Positions 5,140-8,595 of a stretch of DNA of 8,595 nt are shown in pieces. Numbering within the stretch: the stretch's first letter is position 1; the number at the start of each line of letters is the position of its first letter. The notes beneath the pieces are model-generated. The model was given only the letters and a program-made list of their open reading frames with translations, was not told where the DNA came from and did no database searches. A program made the position numbers and the translations under genes. This DNA comes from CAZBSE01 sp964494385 (GTDB taxonomy: Bacteria > Actinomycetota > Humimicrobiia > Humimicrobiales > Humimicrobiaceae), in contig CAZBSE010000039.1 of assembly GCA_964494385.1 (NCBI GenBank), forward strand, positions 1 to 8,595. The letters run 5' to 3'.

Positions 5140-6183
5140 ATGACAGCCAGAACAAAAACTTTAAGGTATATTTTTATATTGCTATTGATACTGATGTTGA
5201 TGATAATAGCCTGCGCTTCCTTTGGCGCAGCCAGGATAAGCCTGAAGGATACCGGCTTGATACTGGGTAGTTTTATACCCGGCCTTAATCATTTTATAGA
5301 CACTTCACGGCTGGATCCGCAGAATATAGTTATTATTTCACAGATAAGACTGCCAAGGATTTTCCTGTCCATATTTGTGGGAATGGCCCTTGCCAGTGCC
5401 GGAGTTATTTTTCAGGGATTGTTCCGAAACCCGATGGCAGCACCGTATGTAATCGGTGTTTCAGCAGGAGCGGCCCTTGGAGCAACCATAGGGCTGGTAT
5501 TTGTCAGTGGTATCGGACTTATGGGCATTTCCACCACCACTCTTTTTGCCCTGACGGGAGCTCTGGTCACCACCTTTCTTGTATACAGTATCGCCAGGAT
5601 CAGAGGAAAGATTTCAGTTACAACCCTGCTGCTTTCCGGTATTGCCCTTAGTGCCATGCTGAGTTCGGTGACTTATTTCATAATGATATTCAGAACCCAG
5701 GATATGGCAAAAATAATGTTCTGGATCATGGGGAGCCTGACTTCGGCTTCCTGGAACAGGTTTATTATCCTGGCTCCGCTGGTTACTGTTCTGGTAATCA
5801 TTTCCGGATTTTTTATGAGGGATCTAAATATAATATCCCTGGGGGATAAAAGAGCGGCCCAGCTTGGGGTACAGACGGAAAAAGTAAAAAAGATAATGCT
5901 GATAATGGCATCATTTATTGCCGCGGCGGCAGTATCAGTAAGCGGAATTATCGGATTTGTGGGCCTTATAACACCGCATATCTTAAGGCTCATAGTCGGG
6001 CCCGACCACAGGATATTATATCCTACCTCGGCAATTGCAGGGGGGATAGTGCTGCTTATGTCAGATACTCTGGCAAGAACCGTACTTATGCCCAGGGAAA
6101 TTCCGGTAGGTATCATTACTTCCATTATAGGGGTCCCGTTTTTCCTGTATCTTCTGGTAAGGTCAAAAAAGCAGGTCTTTTAA
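5140..6183 (+). CDS. btuC: B12/corrinoid ABC transporter permease (FecCD/BtuC family)
   Basis: A 347-residue membrane protein, typical for FecCD/BtuC permeases that form a homodimer with about ten helices per subunit. Family signatures are in order: LPRIFLSIFVGMALASAGVIFQGLFRNPMAAPYVIGVSAGAALGA (starting at residue 71, given by its conserved words LPR, FQGLFRNP and GVSAGAALGA), GDKRAAQLGV (235-244), and the ATPase-coupling region GFVGLITPHILRLIVGPDHR (272-291). The C-terminal PREIPVGIITSIIGVPFF is also standard. The 62-bp gap from btuF is AT-rich and the ATG at 5140 has no recognisable Shine-Dalgarno site; an in-frame TAA at 5122 rules out a longer product. A TATACT at 5105-5110 could be a weak internal -10, without a matching -35. 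Its partners are the genes on both sides. Confidence 0.9.
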   Translation: MTARTKTLRYIFILLLILMLMIIACASFGAARISLKDTGLILGSFIPGLNHFIDTSRLDPQNIVIISQIRLPRIFLSIFVGMALASAGVIFQGLFRNPMAAPYVIGVSAGAALGATIGLVFVSGIGLMGISTTTLFALTGALVTTFLVYSIARIRGKISVTTLLLSGIALSAMLSSVTYFIMIFRTQDMAKIMFWIMGSLTSASWNRFIILAPLVTVLVIISGFFMRDLNIISLGDKRAAQLGVQTEKVKKIMLIMASFIAAAAVSVSGIIGFVGLITPHILRLIVGPDHRILYPTSAIAGGIVLLMSDTLARTVLMPREIPVGIITSIIGVPFFLYLLVRSKKQVF

Positions 6184-6201
6184 TGTGGTTTCGGGGGCAG
6201 G

Positions 6202-7479
6202 ATGGATAAAGAGAGTATAATTTCTGTTAAAAATTTAAATTTTTCCTATAACCACAGCCAGGTCCTGCACAACCTGGGTTTTAATATAGACAGAGGTGAT
6301 TTCATATCTATCCTGGGCCCCAACGGAGCGGGAAAGAGTACGCTGGTAAACCTTATAAGCAAGGTGCTGGAAAATTATGAGGGCAGGATTGAAATAGGGG
6401 GGAAAAGCATAAAGAAGTTAAGCTCAAGGGATACGGCAAAACTGGTGGCCGTTGTACCCCAGTATACCGATCCCGGTTTTGACTTTACAGTATCCGAGAT
6501 GATCATGATGGGAAGGCACCCTTATATTTCAAGATTCGGTATGGAAAAAGAAGAGGATTATGATGCGGTTAACCGGGCCATGAAAAGGACCGAAACGCTG
6601 TCATTTGCGGGCAGAAAATATTCGGAGCTGTCGGGCGGTGAGAAGCAGCGGGTGATTATAGCGCAGGCTCTGGCACAGGACAGCACCGTACTTCTTCTGG
6701 ACGAGCCGACTTCACATCTTGATATAAACTACCAGATAGAGTTTATGAATCTTTTTTTAAGTCTGAATAAAAAAGAAAGCAAGACCATAATCGGGATTTT
6801 TCATGATATAAATCTGGCCATACAAAACAGCCAAAAGATAATGCTCCTGAAAGAGGGCAGGATTTCCAGTTTCGGAAACCCGGAAAATGTAATAAGCAGG
6901 GAAAGCATTAAAAATATATTTGGAAGTGATGTATATGTTGGTAAGAATCCTGTAACCGGAAAACTTTATGTAAGCCCCATCTTTGGCCCCGACATATTCG
7001 GGGATGCTTCGGGTAAAGAGTTAAATAAATACCTCAAGGTCCATGTTATTGGAGGGGGCGGAGCCGCGTCACCGGTTATTAATTTGCTCAGCAGCAGGGG
7101 TTACAGGGTGTCCTGCGGAGTTATAAATATGCTTGATACGGATGTTGATACTGCACAGATGCTTAGGGTACCGTATGTTACAGAAGCTCCATTCTCCCCT
7201 ATAAGCCGGCAGTCGCAGGAAAGAAACCTTAAATTCATAAGGTCCAGTGATGTGGTCATTTTACCCGGAGTGGAATTCGGCAATGGAAATTTTTCCAATC
7301 TTGTATCGGTAGAGAATGCAGTAAGGCTGGGCAAAAAAGTGATAATAATAGATGAAAAGAATATAGGAAAAAGGGATCATACTGGCGGAAAGGCCGGCAA
7401 GCTCTACGGTAAGATAATAGAAAGCGGTGCAGTAGTAGTCAGGTCAGTAAATCAGATAATACGCCATTTACAGTCGTGA
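6202..7479 (+). CDS. btuD: B12/corrinoid ABC transporter ATPase fused to a C-terminal domain of unknown function
   Basis: A 425-residue protein; E. coli BtuD has 249. Residues 1-260 are a complete FecE/BtuD-type ATPase: Walker A GPNGAGKST (39-47), Q-loop Gln87 in VVPQ, the MGRHPY segment typical of this subfamily (103-108), signature LSGGE (143-147), Walker B VLLLDEP with Glu168, D-loop SHLD, and switch His201. These drive uptake through BtuC. From about residue 277 there is a second, roughly 150-residue alpha/beta domain that begins KVHVIGGGGAA (279-289) and contains VINMLDTD, EAPFSPIS, a hydrophobic strand ending VVILPGVEFG, VIIIDE and RDHTGG. I recall similar tails on some ABC ATPases of anaerobes but know no assigned function. 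A G-rich segment (6193-6201) just before the ATG may serve as ribosome binding site. The stop is one base before the next start. Confidence 0.9.
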   Translation: MDKESIISVKNLNFSYNHSQVLHNLGFNIDRGDFISILGPNGAGKSTLVNLISKVLENYEGRIEIGGKSIKKLSSRDTAKLVAVVPQYTDPGFDFTVSEMIMMGRHPYISRFGMEKEEDYDAVNRAMKRTETLSFAGRKYSELSGGEKQRVIIAQALAQDSTVLLLDEPTSHLDINYQIEFMNLFLSLNKKESKTIIGIFHDINLAIQNSQKIMLLKEGRISSFGNPENVISRESIKNIFGSDVYVGKNPVTGKLYVSPIFGPDIFGDASGKELNKYLKVHVIGGGGAASPVINLLSSRGYRVSCGVINMLDTDVDTAQMLRVPYVTEAPFSPISRQSQERNLKFIRSSDVVILPGVEFGNGNFSNLVSVENAVRLGKKVIIIDEKNIGKRDHTGGKAGKLYGKIIESGAVVVRSVNQIIRHLQS

Positions 7480-7480
7480 T

Positions 7481-8595
7481 ATGAAAAAAGTAAAATCAAA
7501 ATCCATAATGATACAGGGTACCGGTTCACATGTGGGCAAGAGCGTAACAGTTGCCGCGGTGTGCAGGATCCTGAAGCAGGATGGGTATAGTGTGTGCCCC
7601 TTTAAATCACAGAATATGGCACTGAACTCATACGTTACCGCTGCTGGCGGGGAGATGGGCAGAGCCCAGGTGGTACAGGCCGAAGCATGCGGACTTGAGC
7701 CTGAAGTATATATGAATCCAATACTCATAAAGCCCATTGCCGATACGGAAGCCCAGATAATATTTATGGGAAAAGTGGTAGAAAACATGAGTGCTTCTGA
7801 ATATAACCGCAAGAAAGTCTTTTATCTGGGAAGAATTAAAGAAATAATTGATGATCTGAAGGAAAGATTTGACTATGTGGTTATAGAGGGAGCCGGCAGC
7901 CCGGCGGAAATAAACCTGCTTAAAAATGACATTGTGAATATGAGGACAGCCGAGATTTCCGCATCTCCGGTGATACTGGTGGGGGATGTTGACAGGGGAG
8001 GAGTCTTTGCCAGCTTTTACGGTACGGTAAAGCTGCTGCCCGGAAAGTACAGGAGATATATAAAGGGACTGCTGGTAAATAAGTTCAGGGGGGATATAAG
8101 CCTCCTTGAACCGGGCAATGACTATATATGCCGGAAGTTAAAGATCCCTGTGATAGGGACCATCCCTTATTATAAGGATATTTATATAGAAGAAGAGGAT
8201 TCTGTTAATCTGGAGAGGGAAATCTCTAAAAAGATGGTTATGGAAAGAGCCGGGGGAAATGACAGAAAAAGAGTAATAATCGGTGTGGTCTATCTTCCCC
8301 ATATTTCTAATTTTACTGATTTTAATGTGTTTGAAATGGAAAAAGAAGTGAGCCTTATTTATATTAAAAATAAGCAGGAGCTAAGGAAATTAAAACCTCA
8401 TATGATCATTATTCCGGGAAGTAAAAGCACCATTGGTGATCTGCTGTATTTGAGAAAAGCCGGGCTGGAGGAAGAGATTAAAAGTCAATACCGAAAAGGT
8501 GCAGTGATATTTGGAATCTGCGGGGGCTATCAGATTCTGGGAAGAAAGATCATAGATAAGTTTGGGAGCGAATCGCCCCATATTGAAGATATTGA
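7481..8595 (+). CDS. cobQ: Cobyric acid synthase, C-terminus beyond the window
   Basis: An open frame of 371 codons runs off the window end; the family is about 500 residues, so roughly 130 are missing. CobQ/CbiP uses glutamine and ATP to amidate side chains b, d, e and g of adenosylcobyrinic acid a,c-diamide in the cytoplasm. Residues 10-240 are the dethiobiotin-synthetase-like ATP domain: P-loop GTGSHVGKS (13-21), FKSQNMALNS (about 41-50), VIEGAGSPAEINL and ILVGDVDRGGVFAS. Next comes the class I glutamine amidotransferase domain with IIPGSKSTIGDL and the nucleophile elbow GICGGYQ, where Cys347 is the catalytic residue; the His/Glu of the triad would lie outside. The start overlaps no ribosome binding site of note and follows the btuD stop by one base, so translational coupling is likely. 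Its place under the B12 riboswitch fits corrinoid synthesis or salvage. Confidence 0.93.
   Translation, partial: MKKVKSKSIMIQGTGSHVGKSVTVAAVCRILKQDGYSVCPFKSQNMALNSYVTAAGGEMGRAQVVQAEACGLEPEVYMNPILIKPIADTEAQIIFMGKVVENMSASEYNRKKVFYLGRIKEIIDDLKERFDYVVIEGAGSPAEINLLKNDIVNMRTAEISASPVILVGDVDRGGVFASFYGTVKLLPGKYRRYIKGLLVNKFRGDISLLEPGNDYICRKLKIPVIGTIPYYKDIYIEEEDSVNLEREISKKMVMERAGGNDRKRVIIGVVYLPHISNFTDFNVFEMEKEVSLIYIKNKQELRKLKPHMIIIPGSKSTIGDLLYLRKAGLEEEIKSQYRKGAVIFGICGGYQILGRKIIDKFGSESPHIEDI

Noticed and set aside
5093..5141. ATAAAAAT pairing with ATTTTTAT across the btuC start
   Set aside because: Eight A-U pairs closing a 33-nt loop are too weak to claim as a regulatory structure in such AT-rich DNA.
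7101..8595. Possible undescribed defence or mobile system at the right end
   Set aside because: All coding sequence here is explained by the BtuD tail and CobQ; there are no repeats, integrase, transposase or toxin-like genes.

Overview
The window looks like ordinary chromosome of an anaerobic, corrinoid-using bacterium of moderate GC (by eye a little above 40%). Arginine is mostly AGG/AGA and isoleucine is often ATA. I see no insertion sequences, phage genes, tRNAs, rRNAs or CRISPR repeats. The codon style and the content (riboswitch-controlled B12 uptake, CobQ, a BtuD with an extra C-terminal domain) suggest a clostridial or deep-branching anaerobe. The phylum cannot be fixed from this sequence alone.

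Positions 1-1830 hold two plus-strand genes, each with a clear Shine-Dalgarno site: a CPA2/Kef-type cation:proton antiporter and a small two-CBS-domain protein. The CBS protein could be a nucleotide-sensing partner of the antiporter, but only adjacency supports this.

Positions 1830-3690 hold a convergent pair whose stop codons are 8 bp apart. The plus-strand gene is an extended short-chain dehydrogenase related to the 3-beta-HSD/dihydroflavonol-reductase group. In front of it are a perfect 16-bp palindrome, a consensus -10 box and a good ribosome binding site, which together place its start at 1907 rather than 1847. The minus-strand gene is a full-length, strikingly animal-like steroid 5-alpha-reductase homologue of 253 residues with the family's catalytic residues.

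Positions 3690-8595 form a B12 uptake and assembly operon. A cobalamin riboswitch (about 3824-4000) is followed by a rho-independent terminator (4054-4083). A segment that could act as antiterminator pairs exactly with the terminator loop. Downstream, all on the plus strand, are btuF (lipoprotein binding protein), btuC (permease), btuD (ATPase fused to a roughly 150-residue domain of unknown function) and cobQ (cobyric acid synthase, cut off by the window end). When B12 is abundant the riboswitch should stop transcription before btuF. When it is scarce the cell would import corrinoids and also make or finish them.

The most interesting points are the BtuD fusion domain, the bacterial 5-alpha-reductase facing an HSD-like dehydrogenase, the palindromic operator over the -35 region of that dehydrogenase, and the readable terminator/antiterminator architecture of the riboswitch. 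I see no clearly undescribed multi-gene system.
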